Assembly (NCBI GenBank): GCA_963791425.1
Contig: CAWBSE010000004.1
Span: forward strand, 1,151,473 to 1,215,472
Length of the DNA: 64,000 nucleotides
Direction of reading: 5' to 3'
Source of the DNA: DATBLE01 sp963791425
Lineage (GTDB): Bacteria; Actinomycetota; Thermoleophilia; Gaiellales; Gaiellaceae
This document shows positions 52,638-61,295 of this stretch, one piece after another. The notes under the pieces were generated by a model, which worked only from the letters and a program-made list of their open reading frames with translations, was not told the origin of the DNA and ran no database searches. Numbering within the stretch: position 1 is the stretch's first letter; every line of letters begins with the position of its first letter. Both the position numbers and the translations under genes were made by a program.

Positions 52638-55600
52638 GTGCCTGTACTTACCGATGTCAGTATCACGTTCCACACCCATAACGACGACAAGAACGACTCG
52701 ACCGTTCTGCACGTATTCGTCAAGAACCGGTCCGCAAACTCGCAAACACCGGAGTCGAACACCGATTTCATCTCGAACTGGCTAGCGCTTCAGCGCTACC
52801 TCGACCCGGCGACGGGCGATCTCAACGATCTCGACCGCAACCCGTATCTCGCCTACGGAGTACAGCTGGCCCCGGGCGTCACGTTTGACGACCCCGGGAC
52901 AAACACGTTCTCTTTGACGCTCTGTTCGGACAGCATCGACGCACGCGACATCGTCCTCCCGGTCGTCAATGTGCACATCCTCACCGACGACGCCGACCGC
53001 TGGATCTTCGATTACACGGTCACGTTCGCGTTCGACGACACGAGCTCCTTCTCGTACTCGTCGAAGGACAACGGCGGCATCGACGGGATCATCCTCGACC
53101 AGGACAATCACAACCACTCCGGCATCTGCTGGGAGAACCCGTTCGCGGAGGTCGAGCCGCTCGACATGCCCGTCACGGACGCCGCCCTCAAGAAGGTGAC
53201 GATCGAGTTCGCGACCAACCAGGACAACAAGAACAGTGGCACCGGAATCAACATCGATATCTACAACCGGCTCTCCAAGTCTGAGCGGCAAGAGATCGCG
53301 ATCGGGCGCAACCTGTTCAACGGGCAGGAGTTCTTCGACCAGGGAGCGTCAGTCGCAAGCCGATACAACTCCTACAGCTGGTCGGCGGACGACGGGACGC
53401 TGGCGTCGAATCCGATCCGGCTCGCCGACATGGTCCTGCCGGCGGTCTACATCGAGATCGACCCGGGAGACGACGACGATCGCTGGACCTTCGACTACCA
53501 GGTGACGCTCGAGTTCAGCGACCCGGCCGACTTCAACCAGAAGCGGCAGTTCTACTCGTGGCGGACGAGCGGGATCGTGCTCGACCAGGACAACCGGAAC
53601 TACCTCGGCGTCTACCAGGGGCGACCGTTCCCAACCTTCACCCCGTCGACAGCCCCTGTGCTCACCGCTCAGCCTGACGCCAACCGGGCGCGGTCGAAGC
53701 AGATCCCGGTCGCGCTCCTGCAGGCCAAGTTCGCCGAGTTCATCAACAACCGCAACGGAGCCGATTCGAGCCACAACCCGCCGTTGAAGAGAGTGCGGCT
53801 TCACAACAGCGGACCCACCAACGGTGGGAACCGCGAGAGCTACGCGGACCTGAAAGCGATCGACGCGCCCAGCACGCACCTCCCGAACGTCACCTACGTC
53901 AGCGCACCCCGCAGCCTCGGTCGCATCGAACAGATGGCGGGCGTCGGCGACCTGTACCTGCAGGACATCAACAGCAAGCAGCTGCAGCTCACTGTCGATC
54001 CAACCAACCAGGACGCTCCCATCAGCCTGACGATCGTCTTCGAGACCGAAGGTCCGACGGAGAGCATCGGCGGCAGTTCGGGAAGCACAGCCGAGATGGA
54101 CATCACGAACTTCCAGATCGCACTCGACCTCACGCTCGCCGTGAAGACAACGACGAACGAGGTCGGATCGACGCAGACTGTGGTCGACACGATGGCCTGG
54201 GTCGATCAGATGGCCGGCGCCGATGACGACACGCAAAGCGCACTCAAGGACAAGTACGTCCGCGTCTCGGTCACGACCTCGAGCGCGTGGGATCCGGGCG
54301 GCTACTTCCGCCGAGGGGTCCGCGACGCGGTCTACGACGCACTCACGAAACAGGACGTGATCACCAAGAGGACTGCCCGAGACGGGATCAATTCGCAGGT
54401 GACCTCATGGTTGACCGGCGGCGTCGCCGACGACGGCCGCAACACCGACGGCAACAACATCGTGATCGACACGGTCGCGATTGATGACCAGAACCTGACG
54501 ATCGTCTACAAGACCCCCCCGCAGATCTTCGTAGCGGAGCCGCCGGCGAATTGGCCGGCTGGACACGACTTCGGCCCCGGCAACCTGGCCAACGTCGACC
54601 ACATCGTCGTCCTGATGATGGAGAACCGCTCCTTTGACCATATGCTCGGCTACCTCAGCCTGCCGACACGCGCTGGCGGCCTGGGGAGGAGTGACGTCGA
54701 CGGGCTGAAGGGCGGCGAGTCCAACGCCTACCTCGGAGCCGACTACCCCTCCTACCCGCTCACCGACACCCTGTTCGCGCCCGACCCGCCGCACGGCCGC
54801 GAACCCGTCGCGCACGCGATCCACGGCGGGCGCATGGACGGCTTCGCCTCCAGCTTCGGCCAGGCCCACGGCCGCCCGATCGCCGGCAAGATCATGGGCC
54901 ACCAAACCGCCGCAACGGTTCCCTCCTACGATGCGCTCGCCCGCGACTTCACGATCGGGCACCGCTGGTTTGCGAGCCATCCCGGCCCGACTTTCTGCAA
55001 CCGCTTCTACCTCCTGACCGGCCGACTCAACCTCGACGCGCGCGGCTTCTGGGAGTTCGACAACTCGAGCCCGATCCTGCCCGTCTTCACCCCGACCATC
55101 TTCGACTACCTCTCGGATCCTGCGCATTCCGACAGCGGCGAACCGGTCAGCTGGGCTTACTTCGAGCACGGCTACTGCACCCTGCGCTTCTATGAGCGCT
55201 ACACGTTCGACAACACCCACATCTTCACCGCCGACGACCCCGAGTACGGATTCTTCGCCCGCGCAGCCGCGGGGACGCTCCCAAGCGTCTCCTTCATCGA
55301 CCCGCACTTCGTCGAGTACCCGCCCGACGCAAACTGTGACGGCCCACCCGCAGACGTCGCCGACGGGCAACAGTTCATCCGCAAGGTTGTCGAGGCACTC
55401 GTCGCCGGCCCGGCCTGGAACAAGACAATGGTCGTGCTCGTCTACGACGAGCACGGTGGCTTCTACGACCACGTGCCACCGCCACTTGCCCCGGCCGTCT
55501 CGCCCGACCTACCGATCAGCACGCTCGGCGTCCGCGTCCCCGTCTTCGTGATCTCGCCATGGGTCGACGCCGGCGGGGTATTCGGCTACGACAGCCCCGT

Positions 55601-56495
55601 CGTCGGCGGAGGAGGTGGCGTCGCCACCACCGGCGCGCGCGTTGCGGAGAGGGTTGTAGCGTCGCCGCTGCAAGGCTTGCACTTCGACCACACCTCGATC
55701 CTGAGAACGATCGCCCGGCGCTTCATGAGCAACAACCCGCCCTATATGGGAGCCCGTTACGCCGCCGCCAACGACCTCTCGAGCGTGCTCGGAAGCGAAC
55801 TACGGCAGCCGCAGTTCCTCCCCTTCATCCGCTACAACCTCGAATTTGCCGGCTCACAGATGATGCTCGACGTCGAGAGCGGCAACCCCGCACCGCAGAC
55901 CCCGCTCTGGCAATTCACGCGCAACGGTTCGCCGGCACAGGACTTCGCCTTCGAGGACGCCGGCGACGGCTACGTCAACATCCGCAGCAACGTCAGCAAC
56001 CTCTACGTCACCGTCGACGCTGGCCTCCACGAATCCACCCTCGCCATGCCTGCCGCCATGGCCGCACCGACCCCTGCGGCGCCCGCAGGCCCGCGCGCCG
56101 GGATCACACGGGCGGCCGGTGCGCTCACGGCGGCTGAGGGAGCGGCGTTCGCGGGAACTGGCGCGGCGCCGGCCACCGCATCCGGTCCAGGCCTGATCCA
56201 GGACGTCAAGTATCAAGCGCCCCATGGAGTCACCGCCGTCGTCGCAGGGCGACCGCAACCCTCATGGCAGAAATGGCGCCTCACCCCTGTCAGCGCAGAG
56301 GTCATGCAGCGCGACCTGTTCCACATCACAAACGAAGCGTTTCCCGGCAAAGTCCTACGCCCTGCCGATCCCACCCAGCCACGCTCGTCCGTCGTGCTTG
56401 CCGACCCCAGCGCCGGAGCCGGACCGCTTCACATACACGACGTCTGGAAGGTCACCACGCCGCTCATAAACGATCAGCCGGTAATGGAGGCGTAG
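52638..56495 (+). CDS. Giant multidomain phosphoesterase (phospholipase C/acid phosphatase family)
   Basis: The 1285-residue protein has four parts. Residues ~5-330 hold two related ~165-residue beta domains, each starting VSITFHTHNDDKN or VTIEFATNQDNKN and ending GI[IV]LDQDN.N. Residues ~330-640 are of unknown fold. From residue 653 a PF04185-type phosphoesterase runs: VDHIVVLMMENRSFDHMLGY, FASHPGPTFCNRFYLLTGR, VSFIDPHFVEYPPD, VLVYDEHGGFYDHVPPP and GLHFDHTSILRTI. The last ~220 residues have lectin-like repeats (YVNIRSNVSNLYVTVDAG; WQKWRLTP). No signal peptide is visible although the family is normally exported. Likely hydrolyses phosphoesters such as phospholipids; substrate unknown. Confidence 0.85.
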   Translation: MPVLTDVSITFHTHNDDKNDSTVLHVFVKNRSANSQTPESNTDFISNWLALQRYLDPATGDLNDLDRNPYLAYGVQLAPGVTFDDPGTNTFSLTLCSDSIDARDIVLPVVNVHILTDDADRWIFDYTVTFAFDDTSSFSYSSKDNGGIDGIILDQDNHNHSGICWENPFAEVEPLDMPVTDAALKKVTIEFATNQDNKNSGTGINIDIYNRLSKSERQEIAIGRNLFNGQEFFDQGASVASRYNSYSWSADDGTLASNPIRLADMVLPAVYIEIDPGDDDDRWTFDYQVTLEFSDPADFNQKRQFYSWRTSGIVLDQDNRNYLGVYQGRPFPTFTPSTAPVLTAQPDANRARSKQIPVALLQAKFAEFINNRNGADSSHNPPLKRVRLHNSGPTNGGNRESYADLKAIDAPSTHLPNVTYVSAPRSLGRIEQMAGVGDLYLQDINSKQLQLTVDPTNQDAPISLTIVFETEGPTESIGGSSGSTAEMDITNFQIALDLTLAVKTTTNEVGSTQTVVDTMAWVDQMAGADDDTQSALKDKYVRVSVTTSSAWDPGGYFRRGVRDAVYDALTKQDVITKRTARDGINSQVTSWLTGGVADDGRNTDGNNIVIDTVAIDDQNLTIVYKTPPQIFVAEPPANWPAGHDFGPGNLANVDHIVVLMMENRSFDHMLGYLSLPTRAGGLGRSDVDGLKGGESNAYLGADYPSYPLTDTLFAPDPPHGREPVAHAIHGGRMDGFASSFGQAHGRPIAGKIMGHQTAATVPSYDALARDFTIGHRWFASHPGPTFCNRFYLLTGRLNLDARGFWEFDNSSPILPVFTPTIFDYLSDPAHSDSGEPVSWAYFEHGYCTLRFYERYTFDNTHIFTADDPEYGFFARAAAGTLPSVSFIDPHFVEYPPDANCDGPPADVADGQQFIRKVVEALVAGPAWNKTMVVLVYDEHGGFYDHVPPPLAPAVSPDLPISTLGVRVPVFVISPWVDAGGVFGYDSPVVGGGGGVATTGARVAERVVASPLQGLHFDHTSILRTIARRFMSNNPPYMGARYAAANDLSSVLGSELRQPQFLPFIRYNLEFAGSQMMLDVESGNPAPQTPLWQFTRNGSPAQDFAFEDAGDGYVNIRSNVSNLYVTVDAGLHESTLAMPAAMAAPTPAAPAGPRAGITRAAGALTAAEGAAFAGTGAAPATASGPGLIQDVKYQAPHGVTAVVAGRPQPSWQKWRLTPVSAEVMQRDLFHITNEAFPGKVLRPADPTQPRSSVVLADPSAGAGPLHIHDVWKVTTPLINDQPVMEA

Positions 56496-57034
56496 ATAGT
56501 CGCGATACGTTTCAATGGGTTGGCCCCGACCGGCGAGCGAGGCGGTGGAACGACTGGCGGAGCGGAATCGGCGCCGGTATGGAAGTGGCTCTCCTCCAGC
56601 AGTCCGCCTCCTTAGGGACACCCAGGGACCGGTTGTGGGCTCGGGCCGTCTAGTCGACTGTACGACTTCGTGATGGGGATGAACCGCTGGTGCTTCCGCG
56701 TCCTTGCTTACAGCGCGCTGATGACCGACACCTATCCGCCGTTCCGTCTGGATATGGGCGGGCAGGAGCCGCCGGCGGGTGCGTCACCCAGCGATGTCCC
56801 GCTCGTTCCTCTGCCGACGACCTAAGACGTTCGCTCGAGTCAGTGCGGCTGGACGGCCACGGCCAGAACCGCGAGAGCGGCTGGCACGACGAGTACAGCG
56901 AGCTTGAGTCGCATTCCTGCTTCCTGCTTAGGGGTCGTTGCGGACAGGGACAGTAAGGAGGATTGTGCGAGGCGGGCACTGAGCGTATGGGCCTAACTGG
57001 GCATCTTTCGAACCCGCCGGCAGCCCTGAGCGAC
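56496..57034. other. Mostly gene-free stretch
   Basis: No convincing long gene. Only the 24-codon frame at 56840-56914 (minus strand) looks protein-like; no repeats or tRNA pieces are apparent. Confidence 0.45.
56840..56914 (-). CDS. Possible 24-residue membrane micropeptide
   Basis: ATG 56914 with a purine-rich GCAGGA upstream encodes MRLKLAVLVVPAALAVLAVA then VQPH and a stop. It is either a tiny membrane peptide or the signal peptide of a gene cut short by a stop. Weakly supported. Confidence 0.3.
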   Translation of the reverse strand: MRLKLAVLVVPAALAVLAVAVQPH

Positions 57035-59659
57035 CTACTCCGGCGCGGCCAGGGTCGTGGGGCCTAGGCTGCTCGCCAACTCGAGGGCGGCATCGAAGTC
57101 GAGCCCGGCCCCCTCGGCCCACGCCTTCTGCCACGCGCGCTCGCCGAGGACCGCGCGGGCGGCGTCCACGTGGCCAGCGGATGGGAAAGAGACGGTCGGA
57201 TCGAATCCGGCAGGGCGGCCGTACGCGACCGCGGCCCCCGCGAGGCGCGCCGCCCGATCGGCGTCACCGCCGGCGGCAGCCACCTGGGCGAAGCCCCAGA
57301 TCGCATCAGCGCCGAACACGCGACCTCCGAGCCTCCGTGCGATCGCCGCCGACTCCTCGAAGCAGAACACAGCGCGGTCGAGATCGCCCTCGAACAGTTC
57401 GACCCAGCCGAAGCTCAACAGCACAGCGCCGATTCCGCGCGGGTCGTCGATGGACCGGGCAAGCTCGAGCGCCTCGTTCAGCTTCGCCCGAGCGGTGGCG
57501 GAGTCCCCGTCCCGAAGTACCTCCTGGGCGAGGTTCGAGAGCCAGAGCACCGAGAGGGAGGCGTCTCCTAAGCCTCGGCACAGGCGATAAGCCTCCTCCG
57601 TCAGCGTGATTGCCCTCTCGGTCTCGCCGAGCAGGGACATCAGCGAGCCCTGGTTTCCGACCACGAGTCCAAGCAGCCAGGTATCGCCCGAGGCGCGGGC
57701 CAGTGCGATCGCCTCCTCGCCGAGACGGATCCGCTCCTCCCTGCCGAACTCGCGGTAATCGGATAGCAGCGAGAGCGCATTGGCCTGCATACCTGTCGAG
57801 CCGACGGCGCGCGCACACGCCAGCCCTTCCTGGAGCAAGCCCAGCGACACCTGTCTTTCGCCCTGCTCCCCGGCGAACAGTCCCGCCCCCACGAGGGCCG
57901 ACGCCCTGGCCTCCGTCGCTTCCGCGGAAGACTGCTCGATCGCGGCGGCAAGGAGCGCGCGGCCCTCCTGATAATGACCTCGCATCCACCAGAACGCCCA
58001 GAGCGCCGCTACCAGCCGAAGGGCCGTGTGCGAATCGCGATCAAGCATGCGCTCGAGGGCAGCGCGGAGGTTGTCGCGCTCAGACGCGAACCGCTCGAGC
58101 GCCTCTGCCTGGCCAGCGCCGCGCAGCTCGCGATCCCATGACTCCGCGAGCGTGAGGTAGTAACCGGCGTGGCGGTCTCTGAGCTCGTCCGCGGTTGGAT
58201 CGGCGGCGAGCGCCTCGGAGGCGAATTCCCGGATCGTCTCGAGCATCCATACGCGTTCACCGGTTCTCCGCACGAGGCTCTTGTCGAGCAAGAAGGTGAG
58301 CACGTCCAGGTCGGCGTTGCACACGGCCTCGACCGCGTCGATCGTCGCTCCGCCCGTGAAGACGGCGAGCGCTGCGAACAGCTCACGCTCCGGTTGGTCG
58401 AGCAAATCGTGCGACCAGGCGATCGTGGCACGAAGCGTCTGCTGGCGCGGATCGGCATCGCGACCGCCCTTCAATCGGTCGAGGCGACCGCCGAGCCGCG
58501 ACAGGATCTCGGCCGGTGCGAGGAGGCCGGCCCGCGCGGCTGCGAGCTCGACGGCGAGCGGGAGGTTGTCGAGGCGTGAGCAGAGCTCCGCGACCGAGTC
58601 GGCGTCACCCGGGTCGAACCCGAGCGCGGCGGTCCGGGCGCAGAACAGCTCGACGGCATCCGGTGTCGCCAATGGCGCGACCGCGTACACGCGCTCGCCC
58701 GAGAGCTGGAGGCGCTCTCTGCTCGTGACCACCACCGTGGCCCCACCGGCATCCCGAAGCGTCACGACAGAGGCCGCCGCAGCTGGGAGCAGGTGCTCGA
58801 GGTTATCCAGGAGCAAGACCGCACTGCCGGCTGAGAGGACATCGCCCAGGGTCTCCTCAAGCCCGCGGCCGGCCTGCTCCGGAACGCCGAGTGCAAGGGC
58901 GACTGCGGAGAGCACGAGGCCCGGGTCTCGCAATGACGCGAGCGGCACCCACCAGATGCCCCCCGGAAAAGCTTCCGCAGCCTCGGCGACCGCCTGCAGC
59001 GCAAGGCGTGTCTTGCCGACGCCGCCCGGCCCGGTAAGCGTGACGAGTCGCGTATCAGCGGCGGAGAACAACTCGGCGACTTCCTGGAGTTCTCGCTCAC
59101 GTCCGAGGAACGGAGTCGCCGGCACCGGGAGGTTCGTCCGATAGAGGCTCCTCAGTGCGGGGAAGTCGCCGCCATCCAGTTGGAAGACACGTTCGGCAGC
59201 GCCGAGGTCCTTGAAGCGATGCTCGCCGAGGTCGGTCAGTTCGGCCTCGACGAGCGACGCCGTCGACGCGGAGACCAGCACCTGCCCGCCGTGCCCTGCG
59301 GCGGCAATGCGGGCAGCGCGGTGGACGTCGTGGCCTACGTAACCTTCCTCGCTGACGAGCGGGGTCCCTGTGTGGACGCCGACCCGCACCCGGATCGCAC
59401 CTCCGGCCTCGAGACGCTCTGTGAACGCGGAGGCGGCAGCCAGGGCCTCCGGCGCTGTAGGGAATGCGAAGAAGAAGGCGTCTCCCTGCGTGTCGACCTC
59501 GACACCACTGTTCACAACACATTCCTCCCGGATCACTGCCCTGTGATCGGCGAGCGCCGCAGCGTACGCCTCCACCCCGAGGTCTCTCAGCAACGACGTC
59601 GAGCCTTCGACGTCCGTGAAGAGGAAGGTGACGGTGCCGGTCGGAAGGTCAGGCCGCAC
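57035..59659 (-). CDS. Class III cyclase-domain / NB-ARC / TPR regulator
   Basis: The 874-residue protein has a class III cyclase domain (VTFLFTDVEGSTSLLRDLG; VDTQGDAFFFAFPTA) with metal-binding Asp16 and Asp60. The transition-state Asn is replaced by His in GHDVHRAARI while the Arg is kept, so cyclase activity is uncertain. An NB-ARC-type ATPase follows (P-loop GPGGVGKT at residues 210-217; VLLLDNLEHLLPA; LPLAVELAAARA), then TPR-like repeats to the end. No helix-turn-helix is seen. It is of a different subtype from the 1106-residue protein at 30.8 kb, whose ATPase resembles that of LuxR/MalT-type proteins. Confidence 0.85.
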   Translation of the reverse strand: MRPDLPTGTVTFLFTDVEGSTSLLRDLGVEAYAAALADHRAVIREECVVNSGVEVDTQGDAFFFAFPTAPEALAAASAFTERLEAGGAIRVRVGVHTGTPLVSEEGYVGHDVHRAARIAAAGHGGQVLVSASTASLVEAELTDLGEHRFKDLGAAERVFQLDGGDFPALRSLYRTNLPVPATPFLGRERELQEVAELFSAADTRLVTLTGPGGVGKTRLALQAVAEAAEAFPGGIWWVPLASLRDPGLVLSAVALALGVPEQAGRGLEETLGDVLSAGSAVLLLDNLEHLLPAAAASVVTLRDAGGATVVVTSRERLQLSGERVYAVAPLATPDAVELFCARTAALGFDPGDADSVAELCSRLDNLPLAVELAAARAGLLAPAEILSRLGGRLDRLKGGRDADPRQQTLRATIAWSHDLLDQPERELFAALAVFTGGATIDAVEAVCNADLDVLTFLLDKSLVRRTGERVWMLETIREFASEALAADPTADELRDRHAGYYLTLAESWDRELRGAGQAEALERFASERDNLRAALERMLDRDSHTALRLVAALWAFWWMRGHYQEGRALLAAAIEQSSAEATEARASALVGAGLFAGEQGERQVSLGLLQEGLACARAVGSTGMQANALSLLSDYREFGREERIRLGEEAIALARASGDTWLLGLVVGNQGSLMSLLGETERAITLTEEAYRLCRGLGDASLSVLWLSNLAQEVLRDGDSATARAKLNEALELARSIDDPRGIGAVLLSFGWVELFEGDLDRAVFCFEESAAIARRLGGRVFGADAIWGFAQVAAAGGDADRAARLAGAAVAYGRPAGFDPTVSFPSAGHVDAARAVLGERAWQKAWAEGAGLDFDAALELASSLGPTTLAAPE

Positions 59660-59753
59660 GCAGGGATCATCGGTGGATCCCTGGCGGTGAGCAAGAGGAG
59701 CGATGCGCGCGTTCGCGCAAAATCTCCGTTGTCATCCTGACAACGGGCTGAAT

Positions 59754-59794
59754 GGGCGGTACAGGGCTCGAACCAGTGCCCCGCGCTTGTGAGG
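59754..59794 (-). other. tRNA 3'-half remnant (CAC-type anticodon loop)
   Basis: On the minus strand CTCACAA reads as an anticodon loop, followed by T arm ACTGG-TTCGAGC-CCTGT (one mismatch) and acceptor strand ACCGCCC with A. The 5' half is absent. The flanking bases CTGAATGGGCG also precede the remnant at 30536. Confidence 0.5.
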
Positions 59795-59882
59795 GCGACG
59801 CGGCCTTCGTCTAGATGACCAGGGGGCCGGATGAGCTCTGGTTCGTAACCAGGAGGTCGACGCGCCAACTTGCCGCACACAA

Positions 59883-59930
59883 GCGGTTTCCTAAACCGCG
59901 TGCGCATGTTCGATTCATGCCGGGGGCACT
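59883..59930 (+). other. tRNA-Arg(CCT) 3'-half remnant
   Basis: Anticodon arm GCGGT-TTCCTAA-ACCGC and T arm GCATG-TTCGATT-CATGC are both perfect, followed by acceptor strand CGGGGGC. No D arm or complementary 5' acceptor strand lies upstream, so it is a 3' half only. Confidence 0.65.
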
Positions 59931-59970
59931 CTCAATCCGTGACGTTGCCGGCGAGGAGCGTGGGCAGGGA

Positions 59971-61242
59971 TCAGGGGGTGAGATTCGCCCGAGGAATGAC
60001 AACCCGGTCGAGCTTGCCCATCCCGTCGTGGATGCGGAAGATCATCGTCGGATTGAAGCTCGGATCGCCGTTCCGGTCGAACCTGAAGCTGCCGATGATC
60101 CCGTTGTGCGTGTGCGCCGAGAGCAGGTGCGCGTTGACCGACCTCCGGGTGCCGTCGGAGGCTGCGATCGCGTCGAGCAGCACCGCAGTCGCCTGGGCCG
60201 CGTAGGCGGGACCGCCCGAGCCGAGGTCCGGCGCTCCGAACAGCTTGTCGATCCGCCGTCCTTCAGGCGGGAGCTTTTCGGTCGGAAGCCCCGGAACGCT
60301 CACGTACATTCCCTCAACCGCCGCTCCAGCCGCCTGCACGAGGCCCTCGAAGTCACTGAAGCCGTCGGATCCGACAATCGTCGACCTCGGCAGGGCTGCG
60401 CGAAGTCCCGTGAGAAGTTTGCCGCAGTCGGGGCAGGGGAAACCGCCGAGGAAAACGGCGTCAGGACTCGTCTTGTCGATGACGCCGACCAGATCGTCGA
60501 AGCTGGTCTGGTCGGGGGCCCAGGAGGCCGTGCCCACGATCGAGAGGCCGATCTCCGAGGCCGCCTTCTGAAAAGCGCCTACCACGTTCAACCCGTATTC
60601 CTCGCCGTCGTCCAGGACGAAGACGCGCCTGCCGCCGAGATCCTTGACGAGGAGAGCGTCGGCGACAGCCTGGGCGTCGTCCGGGGAGATGATTCGAACG
60701 AAGCTGCGGGTGCCCGTCGGGTAGTAACGCCCCGGCTCTCCCGGCCGAGTGCCGCCTCCCGCGTGCGTCAGCCCGACGTTCGTATTGCTCGGACTGATCA
60801 GACCGAGAGGCCCCCCCGAGGCGCGGTTGAGAATCGGCAGCTCCGCGGCCGAGCAGTTTGAGCTCCATGTGCCGATCAGCCCGATGATGTTCGGGTTCTG
60901 CGCGTATGCTTTCGCATTCGCTGCGCACTTCGCCAGGGCACCTGAGCCCTGCTGCGGGCTCGAGTCGTCGCATGCCTGGTAGCCGACTGCATACCTGCCC
61001 GCCCTGTATCCGCGCCGAGCGAGTACGTACCGGATGGCCGCCTGCAGCTGGAGGGTCTTCCCACGCTTCGGGAAATACCGCACCGGGAAATCCGATGCGA
61101 TGAGGACCTGGGGCGGCGTGCGGCCGTGGAACAGGGGCGAGCAGAACGACTGCGGCAGCGGCTGAACGGCGGTCGTACTCGCGGCCGCAGCCGAAACCGC
61201 CCCGACGACGCCGATCGCCAGCAGAGTTGCGCCGATGCGCAT
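59971..61242 (-). CDS. Exported branched-chain amino acid-type substrate-binding protein
   Basis: The ~423-residue protein (ATG 61242, start uncertain) has a signal peptide (RIGATLLAIGVVGAVSAAAA) and a type I periplasmic-binding fold: GLIGTWSSNCSAAELPILNR, LISPSNTNVGLT, RRVFVLDDGEEYGLNVVGAF and PDAVFLGGFPCPDCGKLLTG. It resembles Peripla_BP_6 proteins, but no ABC permease genes are nearby. It sits 53 bp downstream of a membrane regulator with an extracellular propeller, so it could serve as a ligand sensor. Confidence 0.8.
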   Translation of the reverse strand: MRIGATLLAIGVVGAVSAAAASTTAVQPLPQSFCSPLFHGRTPPQVLIASDFPVRYFPKRGKTLQLQAAIRYVLARRGYRAGRYAVGYQACDDSSPQQGSGALAKCAANAKAYAQNPNIIGLIGTWSSNCSAAELPILNRASGGPLGLISPSNTNVGLTHAGGGTRPGEPGRYYPTGTRSFVRIISPDDAQAVADALLVKDLGGRRVFVLDDGEEYGLNVVGAFQKAASEIGLSIVGTASWAPDQTSFDDLVGVIDKTSPDAVFLGGFPCPDCGKLLTGLRAALPRSTIVGSDGFSDFEGLVQAAGAAVEGMYVSVPGLPTEKLPPEGRRIDKLFGAPDLGSGGPAYAAQATAVLLDAIAASDGTRRSVNAHLLSAHTHNGIIGSFRFDRNGDPSFNPTMIFRIHDGMGKLDRVVIPRANLTP

Positions 61243-61295
61243 CGAACGCACACCGCAACTATGACCCCATGACATGAGCGTCGCAAGGACGCCGA

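Larger units (their letters stand above)
59660..59970. other. Gene-free stretch carrying two tRNA 3'-half remnants
   Basis: No supported gene. Besides the two tRNA remnants listed separately, CTGGTTCGTAACCAGGAGGTCG at about 59839-59860 resembles a tRNA-Thr(CGT) anticodon arm and shares AACCAGGAGGTCG with the 25-bp repeats at 35997 and 51986. Confidence 0.5.
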
